From an uncultured Lachnospiraceae bacterium (GTDB lineage: Bacteria; Bacillota; Clostridia; Lachnospirales; Lachnospiraceae), in assembly GCA_910586315.1 (NCBI GenBank), contig CAJUIP010000035.1:1-40558 (forward strand): DNA of 40,558 nt, read 5' to 3'. The stretch's first letter is position 1; each line of letters begins with the position of its first letter. The notes under the pieces were generated by a model, which made no database searches, was not told where the DNA came from, and saw nothing but the letters and a program-made list of their open reading frames with translations. Of the stretch, positions 31,933 to 40,558 are shown one piece after another. The position numbers were made by a program, and so were the translations under genes.

Positions 31933-33348
31933 GCTATGTTTCCTTTGTATTCCCACCACGCATTCTGTGTGCCCCGACATCGGAAACATATCCACTGCCC
32001 TCACACGCTCCACCTTATATCCATGTTCCCCAAGAACCTTCACGTCCCGCGCCAGCGTGGACGAATCGCAGCTCACATAAACCACTTTTTCCGGTTCCAT
32101 TTTTATGATTGTGTCAAGGCAAACCGCATCGCAGCCCTTCCTTGGCGGATCCACCACGATGACATCCGCGTGAACATGGTTCTTCTCATACTGCTCCGGC
32201 AGTACTTCCTCGGCTTTTCCAACAAAAAACTCCACATTTTCAATTCCGTTTCGCTTTGCGTTCTCTCTGGCGTCCTCAATGGCCTGGGGAATAATTTCAA
32301 CGCCATACACCTTTTTTGCCTTTTTCGCGAGAAAAGAAGAAATCGTGCCGATCCCGCAGTACAAGTCCCAGACCGTCTCGCCTCCGTGGAGATCCGCAAA
32401 CTCCAGCGCCGTGTTATAAAGCCGCTCCGTCTGCACTGGATTTACCTGATAAAACGAAAGGGGAGAAATTCTGTATTCGATACCTCCGATGCAGTCGGTA
32501 ATATATCCCGGACCATGAAGATTAACAATTTTATCCCCCATAATCACATTGGTTTTTTCTTTGTTTACCGAAAGGGAAACACTGGCGGCTCCCGCCTTCA
32601 CCAGGCGCTCTGTAAGCACATCCGCATGGGGGATGTGGTCCCCGTTTATCACCAGGCATACCATCAGTTCCCCGCTTACAAATCCTTTCCGCAAAAGCAC
32701 ATGCCGCACCAGTCCTCTGTGGTCCTCTTCCATGTACGGTTTGATACGATACTCCGTCATAAAATCCAGCACCACTTTTAAAAGCCACTGATTTTCCTCA
32801 CACCCCAGCACACAGTCAAGCTCCGGTATGGGAATCAGCGCATGGGTACGCCCGGCATAGAAACCGGCTGTGGGAAGTCCATCCTTTCCCAGGCCAATGG
32901 GATACTGGGCTTTATTCCGGTATCTCCAGGGCTGTTCCATACCAATAATGGGTTCCATCACAACGGCTCCGTCCACGGCCTTTGCCTCATTCTCCTGGCC
33001 CGGCAGAAACAGATATTCCAATCCTCCAATCCGTTTTAAATGATTATATACCTTTCTCTCCTTGAACTTTAACTGCTCCCCATATGAAAGTTCCTGCAGC
33101 TGACACCCGCCGCAGGACCGAGCCACGGGACACCTGGCTTCCACACGTCCCGGCGCCGGTTCAATCACCCGGGCCAGCCTGGCAAACCCGTAATTTTTCT
33201 TCATTTTCATCACAGATGCCTCAATTACATCCCCTATGAGCCCATCCTTTACAAACCAAGTATATCCGTCGGTTTTTCCGATTCCGGAACCATCCTCGCC
33301 CATATCCTCGATGGTTATTTTAAATTTTTCATTTTTTTTAATTTCCAT
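31930..33348 (-). CDS. rlmCD: 23S rRNA (uracil-C5)-methyltransferase, RlmCD type
   Basis: A SAM-dependent RNA methyltransferase that makes m5U in 23S rRNA; in Firmicutes one enzyme often modifies both U747 and U1939. Residues 1-60 are a TRAM domain. C73, C79 and C82 (CPVARSCGGC) plus a Cys near 178 bind a 4Fe-4S cluster. The methyltransferase domain shows DLYCGIGTISSFLAK, VDPPRKGCD and the catalytic Cys in VYVSCDSSTLARD. The protein ends GIQRKHS, and the TAA stop (31930-31932) is the first three bases of the IS630 end, so the last one or two residues may differ from the ancestral gene. Dual target is inferred from the family. Confidence 0.9.
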   Translation of the reverse strand: MEIKKNEKFKITIEDMGEDGSGIGKTDGYTWFVKDGLIGDVIEASVMKMKKNYGFARLARVIEPAPGRVEARCPVARSCGGCQLQELSYGEQLKFKERKVYNHLKRIGGLEYLFLPGQENEAKAVDGAVVMEPIIGMEQPWRYRNKAQYPIGLGKDGLPTAGFYAGRTHALIPIPELDCVLGCEENQWLLKVVLDFMTEYRIKPYMEEDHRGLVRHVLLRKGFVSGELMVCLVINGDHIPHADVLTERLVKAGAASVSLSVNKEKTNVIMGDKIVNLHGPGYITDCIGGIEYRISPLSFYQVNPVQTERLYNTALEFADLHGGETVWDLYCGIGTISSFLAKKAKKVYGVEIIPQAIEDARENAKRNGIENVEFFVGKAEEVLPEQYEKNHVHADVIVVDPPRKGCDAVCLDTIIKMEPEKVVYVSCDSSTLARDVKVLGEHGYKVERVRAVDMFPMSGHTECVVGIQRKHS

Positions 33349-33419
33349 AGACGATTCTTTCCTTATTCCATGTTCCTTCCCTGATCAACAAGTTCAGGCG
33401 AATCCGCGCGGACGGATTG

Positions 33420-33445
33420 CTAGAGCGTGTTTGAAAATTGGCGTG
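33420..33445. repeat. Solo end of the CTAGAG MITE family
   Basis: CTAGAGCGTGTTTGAAAATT followed by GGCGTG matches the ends of the element at 2293-2458, but no second end is nearby. It lies in the 126-base gap between two minus-strand genes. Confidence 0.5.
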
Positions 33446-33474
33446 ACTAATCCAGTTATTTATCGAACGATGTA

Positions 33475-34422
33475 CTAATTATCCCCAGTCCGTCTCACAT
33501 TGCTTTCCATGAACCTGTTATAACCAAGCCATCCCATATTGTCCCCGGCCCCTTTAAGAATCTCTGTCATAGTCTCCAGCTTTGCATCCGCATTATCTGC
33601 AAGATTTAACGCCAGGGCCTCAATCAAGGCCGGCTTTTTGGGTGAGCCATATTCCAGCTCCCCGTGGTGGGCCAGAATGCAATGAATCAGTTCGTTCTCC
33701 AGCTTTTTCGGAAATCCCGGCACAGAAGCAATTTTGGCTTCCACCATCTGCGCCCCGATTATAATATGTCCGATCAGCTGTCCCTCATCCGTATAATCAT
33801 TTTCCGGGAATGAAGACAGCTCCTTTGTCTTTCCAATATCATGGAACATGGCGGCTGTTAAGAGTAGATCTCTGTTTAAGGCCGGATACTGCCTGCTGAA
33901 ATAATCGCACATTTTTACTACGCTTAAGGTATGCTCTAAAAGGCCGCCCACAAAACCGTGGTGCACACTCTTAGCCGCGGAATGGGAGCAGAACACTTTC
34001 ATAAACGCCGCGTCGCTGACAAAAAATCCTGCTGCCAGCTTTCTTAAATATTCGTTCCGGATGGTGGTAATATACTGGGTCAGCTCATGGTGCATAGCCT
34101 TTACATCCTTAGATGTCACCGGAAGATAATCCCCCGGATAATACTCTCCCTCATCCGCCCTGCGAATTCGTTTTACATTAAGCTGAAAGGAGCCCTGAAA
34201 TACGGTAACATCCGCATCCACAAACACATAGTCCATAGCCGCAAACTCGCTGATACCAGGAGAATTTAACTCCCAGATCTTCGCATCTACTGTTCCTGTT
34301 TTATCCTGCAGCGTAATGGATCCATATTCTTTCCCGTTTTTTGTAAGTGCAATCTGTTTTGTCTTGCAAAGAAAAACTTCTGATACATGCATTCCTTCCC
34401 GAAATGTTTCAATAAATTTCAT
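33475..34422 (-). CDS. 3'-5' exoribonuclease YhaM family
   Basis: YhaM is a metal-dependent 3'-5' exoribonuclease that trims RNA and can act on DNA. Residues about 10-95 form the OB-fold nucleic-acid-binding domain (VSEVFLCKTKQI, YGSITLQDKTGTVDAKIWE). The HD domain includes the metal ligands in GGLLEHTLSVVKM, AAMFHDIGKTKEL, IGHIIIGAQMV and CILAHHGELEYGSP. Length 315 matches the family. It lies between rlmCD and the PDZ protein on the same strand. Confidence 0.92.
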   Translation of the reverse strand: MKFIETFREGMHVSEVFLCKTKQIALTKNGKEYGSITLQDKTGTVDAKIWELNSPGISEFAAMDYVFVDADVTVFQGSFQLNVKRIRRADEGEYYPGDYLPVTSKDVKAMHHELTQYITTIRNEYLRKLAAGFFVSDAAFMKVFCSHSAAKSVHHGFVGGLLEHTLSVVKMCDYFSRQYPALNRDLLLTAAMFHDIGKTKELSSFPENDYTDEGQLIGHIIIGAQMVEAKIASVPGFPKKLENELIHCILAHHGELEYGSPKKPALIEALALNLADNADAKLETMTEILKGAGDNMGWLGYNRFMESNVRRTGDN

Positions 34423-34461
34423 ATGAACTCTTATCTCCCTTCAAGCGCTGAGCCAGGCGAA

Positions 34462-35778
34462 TTACCTGGCTCCTATCGTCACACTGTATTCGATTTCTTT
34501 ATATTCATCAATTCCCTTTCGCTGTATCACAACCGTCACCTGCTCCCCGGTATTCATACTTTCAAGCAGGCTCTGAAAATCGCGAAGAGAGGCGATCTCT
34601 TTTCCCTGAATTTTTGTCAGGATATCACCGTTCTGGATTCCAGAAAGATACGCTGGGCCTTCTGCAATGGACTCAGTGATATAAACTCCCTGCGGAATCC
34701 CCTCTTCCTGCATGGATTCGGTTACATCCTGCCCTTTAATTCCCATATAGGGAATGGGAATTCCGTTGCTGAGCCTCTGGAGACAATCCTTGTATTCGGA
34801 AATCGACATCACCATAGTCACGCCGTCCGTCTCCTCCGTCTCAAAAAGGTCTGTGGCCCACCCCACAAGCTGGCCCGATAAATTCAAAAAAAACGTTCCC
34901 TTTTCCGTATTGCAGTCAAAATCAGTATATAACACCCTGGTATTTCTATCTGCCGTCTGAACTCCTCTGGCCACATAAGACACAATACCACGTTTCACAG
35001 AATGAACGCGTCCTGCCGGACTTCCTATGGCAATCACCATATCTCCGGCGCGGACCGTATAAGAATTTCCAAGATCAATGGCCTGAATCCAATCTCTGGT
35101 AGCCTCTGAAAGCTCAGCCGCATTCACGGTCAGAGCCACCATGCCGCAGACCATATCCCGCTCCTTCAGCGCCCCCGGCGCGACAGCTCCATCACCAAAC
35201 ACAATCCGCAGGGAATCCGCGTTTTCCACTGCCTCTTCCCCCGCCAGTATCACAACCTCGCCGGCATTGGCCGCCAGAATCATTCCGGCATACTGACCAG
35301 TACTTTCCACCGGATTATCGAACCAGTCCATCTGATGCTTCACAGAGGATACCGTTACAATACTCTTATCGGCATTCTGGCCGATTTCGCGCAGTACCTG
35401 GTTATATTCATCAATTTTTTCCGGTGTCCATGGGAAATTCTCAATTTCCTTTTTGACAATCTCCTCCACATCTTCCCTGGCCACTTCGGCCTGGCTTTCC
35501 GCCGGAGAAGTCTCTTCCATCGTTTCTATCTGGGTCATTGTAACGCTTGGCTCGTCATCCCGTTCAATGGTAATAGGGATGGGGATTGATTCTGTTTCTT
35601 TTCCCAAGAGTTTTTCCGCCATTGGTCTGGAAAGTACAAAGCTCACTGCAGCCACAACGCCAAAAATGACTGCAACCAAAAGAAAGCAGAAAATCCGGCA
35701 GACAACCTGCCTCCTGCTTATTGGCGGCTTTACTATTTTTTCCCTCATGAATCTCTTTTCATTTGGCGAATCGGTCAT
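34462..35778 (-). CDS. Membrane-anchored HtrA-like pseudoprotease with PDZ domain
   Basis: A 438-residue protein with the layout of bacterial HtrA: N-terminal cytosolic tail, one transmembrane segment (about 28-49), an acidic linker, a trypsin-like domain (about 130-315) and a PDZ domain (about 330-420, YMGIKGQDVTESM, GIQNGDILTKIQGKEI). The catalytic motifs are missing. The usual TNxHV around His reads VILAGEEAV, the DIAVLK region reads MVCGMVALTV, and GNSGGP reads NTEKGTFFLN, so no His, Asp or Ser remains. It should bind peptides without cutting. I chose ATG 35778 because GGGGGAGAGGAG lies upstream and the promoter TTGCAT-17-TATAAT (35804-35832) would overlap a longer start at 35832. Confidence 0.8.
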   Translation of the reverse strand: MTDSPNEKRFMREKIVKPPISRRQVVCRIFCFLLVAVIFGVVAAVSFVLSRPMAEKLLGKETESIPIPITIERDDEPSVTMTQIETMEETSPAESQAEVAREDVEEIVKKEIENFPWTPEKIDEYNQVLREIGQNADKSIVTVSSVKHQMDWFDNPVESTGQYAGMILAANAGEVVILAGEEAVENADSLRIVFGDGAVAPGALKERDMVCGMVALTVNAAELSEATRDWIQAIDLGNSYTVRAGDMVIAIGSPAGRVHSVKRGIVSYVARGVQTADRNTRVLYTDFDCNTEKGTFFLNLSGQLVGWATDLFETEETDGVTMVMSISEYKDCLQRLSNGIPIPYMGIKGQDVTESMQEEGIPQGVYITESIAEGPAYLSGIQNGDILTKIQGKEIASLRDFQSLLESMNTGEQVTVVIQRKGIDEYKEIEYSVTIGAR

Positions 35779-35803
35779 AAATCCAAAATCTCCTCTCCCC
35801 CTC

Positions 35804-35832
35804 ATTATAGTTTTTTTACCACTATTATGCAA
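35804..35832 (-). promoter_or_regulatory. Promoter of the HtrA-like gene
   Basis: On the minus strand TTGCAT (35827-35832), 17-bp spacer, perfect TATAAT (35804-35809), about 26 bases before the chosen start codon. It argues against translation from ATG 35832. Confidence 0.7.
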
Positions 35833-35899
35833 GAAAAATATCTCTAGGATATTCCAAAGCTTTGTGTTATACTTCTTTTATAGAAAGGATTAGATTCAT

Positions 35900-38287
35900 A
35901 TGAACCAGAAAGTACTGCGAACCTTAGAATATTACAAAATCATAGAAAAACTGACAGACTACGCCGCATCAGAACCTGGCAAAAAGCTTTGCCGCGAGCT
36001 TACCCCGTCCTCCGACTTTCATGAGATTGTTCAGAACCAGACGGAAACCGCAGACGCCGTGACCCGCGTCCGCCAGAAAGGAAACCTGTCCTTCTCCGGT
36101 GTGTCTGATATCAGAGACTCTTTAAAGCGCCTGGAAATCGGAAGTTCCTTAAGTATCCATGAACTGCTTTCCATCAGCACGCTCTTAACATGCGCGGCCA
36201 GAGCTAAAAATTATGGGCGCCACCCGGAATCGGAGCTTCCGGACGATTCCCTGGATGAAATGTTCCGGACTCTTGATCCCATTACCGTCATTAACAACGA
36301 AATTACCCGTTGTATTCTCTCCGAAGATGAAATTGCCGATGATGCAAGTCCAGGGCTCAAGTCTGTCCGGCGTCAAATCAAAATTATCAATGACCGCGTT
36401 CACACCCAGTTAAACTCCATTTTAAATTCCAGCCGGACCATGCTTCAGGATGCTGTAATCACCATGCGGGACGGCCGTTACTGCCTCCCGGTAAAGTCGG
36501 AATATAAGGGACAGTTCCAGGGAATGGTCCATGACCAGTCCGCCACAGGCTCCACTCTGTTCATCGAACCCATGGCCGTCATAAAGCTCAATAACGAGCT
36601 GCGGGAGCTGGAAATTCAGGAGCAGAAGGAAATCGAAATCGTGCTGGCTTCCTTAAGCCAGGAACTTGCCCCCTATACAGAGCCGCTTGTAGCAGATTTT
36701 ACGATTCTGTCTAAGCTTGATTTTATCTTTGCCAAAGCTGCTCTTGCCAGACACTATAACTGTACCATGCCAAAATTTAACCATCGCGGTTACATCCATA
36801 TAAAAGACGGACGCCATCCGCTTTTAGACCCCAAAAAGGTAGTTCCCATAAACGTGTATCTTGGACGGGATTTTGACCTTTTAATCGTCACAGGCCCCAA
36901 TACCGGAGGGAAAACGGTATCCTTAAAAACGGTGGGGCTTTTCACTCTCATGGGACAGTCCGGCCTTCAGATTCCCGCCTTTGACGGTTCTGAGCTCTCC
37001 GTCTTTGATGAGGTTTTTGCGGACATCGGCGATGAACAAAGCATTGAACAGAGCCTGAGCACGTTTTCCGCCCATATGACCAACATCGTATCCATTTTAA
37101 GTCAGGCGGACAGCCGCTCCCTATGTCTGTTCGATGAGCTGGGAGCCGGAACAGATCCCACAGAGGGCGCTGCACTGGCCATTGCCATCCTGTCCTTTCT
37201 CCACAATATGAAGTGCCGTACCATGGCTACCACCCATTACAGTGAATTGAAGGTCTACGCGCTTACCACCGCCGGCGTGGAAAACGCCTGCTGTGAGTTT
37301 AATGTGGAAACTCTGCGGCCCACTTACCGTCTCTTAATCGGTATCCCCGGCAAAAGCAACGCCTTTGCCATCTCTAAAAAACTGGGGCTGCCTGATTACA
37401 TCATCGACGATGCAAAAACACATCTGGAATCCAATGATGAGGCGTTTGAGGACCTGCTGGCAAATCTGGAATCCAGCCGTGTCACCATAGAAAAAGAGCG
37501 GGAGGAGATCACGGAATATAAGGCAGAAATTACCCGCTTAAAGAAAAATCTGGAACAGAAAGAAGAACGGCTGGACGAACGGAAAGAAAAGCTGATCCGC
37601 AATGCCAACGAGGAGGCCCAGCGAATCCTGCGGGAAGCAAAGGAAACAGCAGACCAGACGATAAGGCAGATTAACAAGCTCGCCCAATCCTCCGGAGTTG
37701 GGAAGGAGCTGGAGGCAGAGCGGGCAAGGCTCCGTGAAAAACTGGACAAGGTGGATAAAAATCTTTCCATAAAAAATGAAAAAGGGCCGAAAAAGACAAT
37801 TTCTCCAAAGAAAATCAAAATCGGGGACGGAGTGAAGGTGCTCACCATGAATTTAAAAGGCACTGTAAGCTCCCTCCCCAATGCCAAAGGCGATCTTTAC
37901 GTGCAGATGGGAATTCTTCGTTCCCTGGTCAACATTAAAGACCTGGAGCTTCTGGACGAGCAATCCGTTTCCGGGCCGGGACTGGATTCCGTGAAGCAAA
38001 ACAATACAGGAAGTGGAAAGATAAAAATGTCCAAGTCCTTCTCTGTATCCCCGGAAATCAATCTGATCGGAATGACTGTGGACGAGGCCATTCCGGTTCT
38101 GGACAAATATCTGGATGATGCCTATTTGGCTCATCTTCCGTCTGTCCGTGTGGTCCATGGCCGCGGAACAGGCGCTCTGAAAGCCGGCGTTCACAGGCAT
38201 TTAAAGAAATTAAAGTATGTGCGGGAATTCCGCCTGGGAGACTTTGGGGAAGGTGATACCGGCGTGACTATTGTTACATTTAAGTAA
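35900..38287 (+). CDS. mutS2: Endonuclease MutS2
   Basis: MutS2 binds branched DNA and suppresses recombination; it also acts in rescue of collided ribosomes in Bacillus. The 795-residue product has the core and clamp (1-310), the ABC-type ATPase with Walker A TGPNTGGKTVSLKT (about 332-345) and Walker B/signature LFDELGAGTDPTEGAA (about 410), and a long coiled coil (515-620). It ends in the Smr nuclease domain with HGRGTGALKAGVHRHL. The mismatch-recognition domain of MutS is absent, as in the family. Divergently transcribed from the HtrA-like gene. Ribosome binding site AGAAAGGA. Confidence 0.95.
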   Translation: MNQKVLRTLEYYKIIEKLTDYAASEPGKKLCRELTPSSDFHEIVQNQTETADAVTRVRQKGNLSFSGVSDIRDSLKRLEIGSSLSIHELLSISTLLTCAARAKNYGRHPESELPDDSLDEMFRTLDPITVINNEITRCILSEDEIADDASPGLKSVRRQIKIINDRVHTQLNSILNSSRTMLQDAVITMRDGRYCLPVKSEYKGQFQGMVHDQSATGSTLFIEPMAVIKLNNELRELEIQEQKEIEIVLASLSQELAPYTEPLVADFTILSKLDFIFAKAALARHYNCTMPKFNHRGYIHIKDGRHPLLDPKKVVPINVYLGRDFDLLIVTGPNTGGKTVSLKTVGLFTLMGQSGLQIPAFDGSELSVFDEVFADIGDEQSIEQSLSTFSAHMTNIVSILSQADSRSLCLFDELGAGTDPTEGAALAIAILSFLHNMKCRTMATTHYSELKVYALTTAGVENACCEFNVETLRPTYRLLIGIPGKSNAFAISKKLGLPDYIIDDAKTHLESNDEAFEDLLANLESSRVTIEKEREEITEYKAEITRLKKNLEQKEERLDERKEKLIRNANEEAQRILREAKETADQTIRQINKLAQSSGVGKELEAERARLREKLDKVDKNLSIKNEKGPKKTISPKKIKIGDGVKVLTMNLKGTVSSLPNAKGDLYVQMGILRSLVNIKDLELLDEQSVSGPGLDSVKQNNTGSGKIKMSKSFSVSPEINLIGMTVDEAIPVLDKYLDDAYLAHLPSVRVVHGRGTGALKAGVHRHLKKLKYVREFRLGDFGEGDTGVTIVTFK

Positions 38288-38377
38288 ACCTCATGCGCCC
38301 GGCGGCCAGGCGCACCACCACGCCGAAAAAGTCTGGCGGCGCATTGGACATTTAAAGTAGAAAGAGGAGGAAGTTCC

Positions 38378-39088
38378 ATGGTTGATAAGCAGAGAATCTT
38401 GATTGTGGACGACGACGATAATATTGCTGAATTGATTTCTCTGTATTTAATGAAAGAGTGTTACGAGACAAAAATTGTGGGAGACGGAGAATCAGCGCTC
38501 CGGGAGTTTCCGGTTTTTAAACCAAATCTGGTACTCCTGGACCTGATGCTGCCAGGTATGGACGGCTATCAGGTGTGCAGGGAGCTTCGCACCTCCTCAC
38601 AGGTTCCCATTATCATGTTGTCGGCAAAGGGCGAAATCTTTGATAAAGTCCTGGGGCTGGAGCTGGGCGCTGATGATTACATGATAAAACCTTTTGATTC
38701 CAAGGAACTGGTGGCCCGCGTAAAGGCAGTGTTACGCCGTTATCAGGCAGGTTCCTCATCTCTTACCGTTTCCGGCAAACAGCAGGGAGAATTTGTGGAA
38801 TACCCCGATCTGATTGTGAATCTGACCAACTATTCCGTGCTCTATAAAGGGCGCTCGGTGGATATGCCCCCAAAGGAACTGGAACTTCTCTACTTCCTTG
38901 CATCCTCTCCCAATCAGGTATTCACAAGAGAGCAGCTTCTGGACCATATCTGGGGCTATGAATATATCGGCGACACAAGAACCGTAGACGTGCACATCAA
39001 AAGGCTCCGTGAAAAAATCAAAGACAACGACAATTGGGCAATTTCCACTGTATGGGGAATTGGCTATAAATTTGAGGTAAAGCGATGA
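38378..39088 (+). CDS. OmpR/PhoB-family response regulator
   Basis: A 236-residue two-component regulator. The receiver domain has the acidic triad DDDD at 11-14, the phosphoacceptor D55 (LLDLMLPG), Ser/Thr in MLSAKG, and Lys in MIKPFD. The C-terminal winged helix (about 140-236) has ELELLYFLASSPNQVFTREQLLDHIWG and TVDVHIKRLREKI. Its signal is unknown. The gene overlaps the histidine kinase gene by 4 bases (ATGA type). GAGGAGGAA precedes the start. The 90-base gap after mutS2 holds a GC-rich hairpin (TGCGCC...GGCGCA) without a T run. Confidence 0.95.
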   Translation: MVDKQRILIVDDDDNIAELISLYLMKECYETKIVGDGESALREFPVFKPNLVLLDLMLPGMDGYQVCRELRTSSQVPIIMLSAKGEIFDKVLGLELGADDYMIKPFDSKELVARVKAVLRRYQAGSSSLTVSGKQQGEFVEYPDLIVNLTNYSVLYKGRSVDMPPKELELLYFLASSPNQVFTREQLLDHIWGYEYIGDTRTVDVHIKRLREKIKDNDNWAISTVWGIGYKFEVKR

Positions 39089-40491
39089 CCCATTCCCTTT
39101 ACAGTAAATTTATCCTGGGTTATCTTTTGTTTGGGCTTCTGGGCTTTATCACCATCGCCACGCTCTCGTCCCAGATGACCTATCAATATCTGATCGAAGA
39201 AAAATCTGATGCCATGTATGATGAGGCCAATCTCCTGGCCTCCTCTTACAGTGACATCTATCAGGGGAAAAATGTAAATTTCTCCACAGCCAATCCACAG
39301 CTTCAGGCAGTAGCCACCTATCTGGATGCCAGCGCCTGGGTATTGGATAACCGTGGCTCTGTGGTAGCAGAAACGTCTCCGGGCTCCCACGTGGGAACTG
39401 TTGTAGGGGGCTTTGACCCCACAGCAGCCGGGAACCACTCGTATATGGTGGGAAAATTTTTCAGCATGTTTGAAGAAAATACTCTATCTGTCCTGGCCCC
39501 CATCACTGGAAATTTCAACACATACGGCTACGTGGTCCTCCATATGCCCATGTCTCAGGTACAGAGAGAACGGGACCGGATCTTAAATATTGTCTATGTG
39601 ACCTCAGGCATCCTTTTCATCCTCTCCTTGATTATCCTCCTGGTGTTCACAAAAACAGTCTTCTTTCCATTGAAGAAGATCACAGCCGGAGCCATGGAAT
39701 ACGCCGACGGGAATCTGGCATACTCGATTAAACTGGAGACCTCCGACGAAATGGGATATCTGGCCAACACGCTAAATTATATGTCCAGCGAGCTCAACAA
39801 GATGGAAGAATATCAGAAATCCTTCATCGCCAATGTATCCCATGATTTCCGTTCCCCCCTGACCTCGATTAAAGGGTATCTGGAAGCAATTTTAGACGGA
39901 ACCATTCCTCAGGAGCTTTACAGCAAATATTTTAACATTGTCATTTCGGAAACGGACCGCCTCAATAAACTGACGGAGGGAATGCTCACTCTGAATTCCT
40001 TAGACAGCAGAGGCTTTCTTTCCCGCAGCAATTTTGACATTAATCGGGTTATCAAGGACACAGCCGCCGCCTTTGAAGGCATCTGCAATGCCAAAAATAT
40101 TGTTTTGGACCTGACCTTCACCACAGACGTACTGATGGTTTATGCCGACCTTGGAAAGATACAGCAGGTTTTATATAACCTGATTGATAATGCCATCAAA
40201 TTCAGCCGCGACGATTCCGTTATTTATATCCAGACCCTGATTAAATATGAAAAGGTCTTCGTTTCCGTTAAAGACACCGGGGCAGGAATCCCCAAAGACA
40301 GCATCAAAAAAATCTGGGACCGCTTTTACAAAACCGATATCTCCAGGGGACGTGATAAAAAGGGCACAGGCCTGGGACTTTCCATTGTAAAGGAAATTAT
40401 CCAGGCCCATGGGGAAAACATTGATGTAGTCAGCACGGTGGGAGTCGGCTCCGAATTTATCTTTACTCTGCCGAAGGCCACGAATCTGTAA
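39085..40491 (+). CDS. Membrane sensor histidine kinase
   Basis: The partner of the response regulator. Of 468 residues, 8-30 and about 168-190 are transmembrane segments around an extracellular sensor of about 135 residues, likely a Cache or PAS-like fold (LDASAWVLDNRGSVVAETSPG). Then come a HAMP linker (191-245), a HisKA domain with phospho-acceptor H253 (SFIANVSHDFRSPLTSIKG) and a HATPase with N box NLIDNAIKFS, G1 VKDTGAGIP and G2 GTGLGLSIVKEI. Domains are complete. What it senses is not evident; the stimulus may concern the cell envelope, as for many kinases of this type. Confidence 0.95.
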   Translation: MTHSLYSKFILGYLLFGLLGFITIATLSSQMTYQYLIEEKSDAMYDEANLLASSYSDIYQGKNVNFSTANPQLQAVATYLDASAWVLDNRGSVVAETSPGSHVGTVVGGFDPTAAGNHSYMVGKFFSMFEENTLSVLAPITGNFNTYGYVVLHMPMSQVQRERDRILNIVYVTSGILFILSLIILLVFTKTVFFPLKKITAGAMEYADGNLAYSIKLETSDEMGYLANTLNYMSSELNKMEEYQKSFIANVSHDFRSPLTSIKGYLEAILDGTIPQELYSKYFNIVISETDRLNKLTEGMLTLNSLDSRGFLSRSNFDINRVIKDTAAAFEGICNAKNIVLDLTFTTDVLMVYADLGKIQQVLYNLIDNAIKFSRDDSVIYIQTLIKYEKVFVSVKDTGAGIPKDSIKKIWDRFYKTDISRGRDKKGTGLGLSIVKEIIQAHGENIDVVSTVGVGSEFIFTLPKATNL

Positions 40492-40508
40492 TTACAGTTT
40501 ACGGGGTA

Positions 40509-40558
40509 GTGTCAAGTAATCTATGAAAAACTTGGGTCCAAAAAACAGGCCCAACCGA
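40509..40558. other. Possible edge of another mobile or repeat element
   Basis: After the kinase stop the sequence turns to GGGTAGTGTCAAGTAATC and a hairpin TTGGG(T)CC...GGCCCAA. The style resembles insertion-sequence ends found in this bacterial family, but the element is cut by the window, so this is weak. Confidence 0.25.

Noticed and set aside
38288..38377. GC-rich hairpin after mutS2 as an intrinsic terminator
   Set aside because: No run of T follows the stem on the plus strand.

Overview
The window looks like chromosomal DNA of a low-to-mid GC Firmicute of class Clostridia, most likely a Lachnospiraceae gut anaerobe. The grounds are: oxygen-sensitive enzymes (an NrdG-type radical-SAM activase, a 4Fe-4S aldo/keto reductase, a DUF1848 protein), a long clostridial-type SRP RNA, YhaM and MutS2 housekeeping genes, consensus TTGACA-17-TATAAT promoters, strong GGAGG ribosome binding sites, and transposon debris of the kinds usual in that family. 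Species cannot be assigned from the sequence alone.

Layout. 1-575: tandem promoters and leader of what is probably an rRNA operon running off the left edge on the minus strand. 576-2158: HAD phosphatase and CvpA-like membrane protein. 2185-2458: two nested miniature inverted-repeat elements. 2523-8594: a minus-strand operon pfk - dnaX - ybaB - recR - TPR protein. 8793-13471: a membrane-anchored metallophosphoesterase, the SRP RNA gene, and tadA followed by two amidohydrolase paralogues, one of which has lost its metal ligands. 13678-20682: NrdG-like activase (plus strand), a proline-rich hypothetical protein, malic enzyme, a GNAT_C-type protein overlapping D-serine ammonia-lyase, and an APH(3')-like kinase. 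20889-25152: a structured repeat, an M15 peptidase/lysin, a ferredoxin-like aldo/keto reductase, a DUF1848 protein and a Cdd1-DUF5655 fusion.

25344-31932 is an accessory island: a decayed large serine recombinase, an IS630-type MITE, an AbiF-family HEPN RNase flanked on both sides by a near-identical structured RNA with its own terminator, an IS30 remnant, a TIR-domain protein, a decayed DUF1016 (YhcG-type) nuclease gene and an intact IS630-family element that uses a -1 frameshift at an A8 run. This is the most interesting part. The AbiF/ncRNA unit matches the AbiF-RNA arrangement that has been proposed as an RNA toxin-antitoxin ancestor of Cas13; here the RNA is duplicated around the toxin.

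31930-40491 returns to core genes: RlmCD-type 23S rRNA methyltransferase (its stop codon lies in the IS630 end), YhaM exoribonuclease, a PDZ protein built on an HtrA fold without a catalytic triad, then on the plus strand mutS2 and a two-component system. The last about 60 bases may be the edge of another mobile element.
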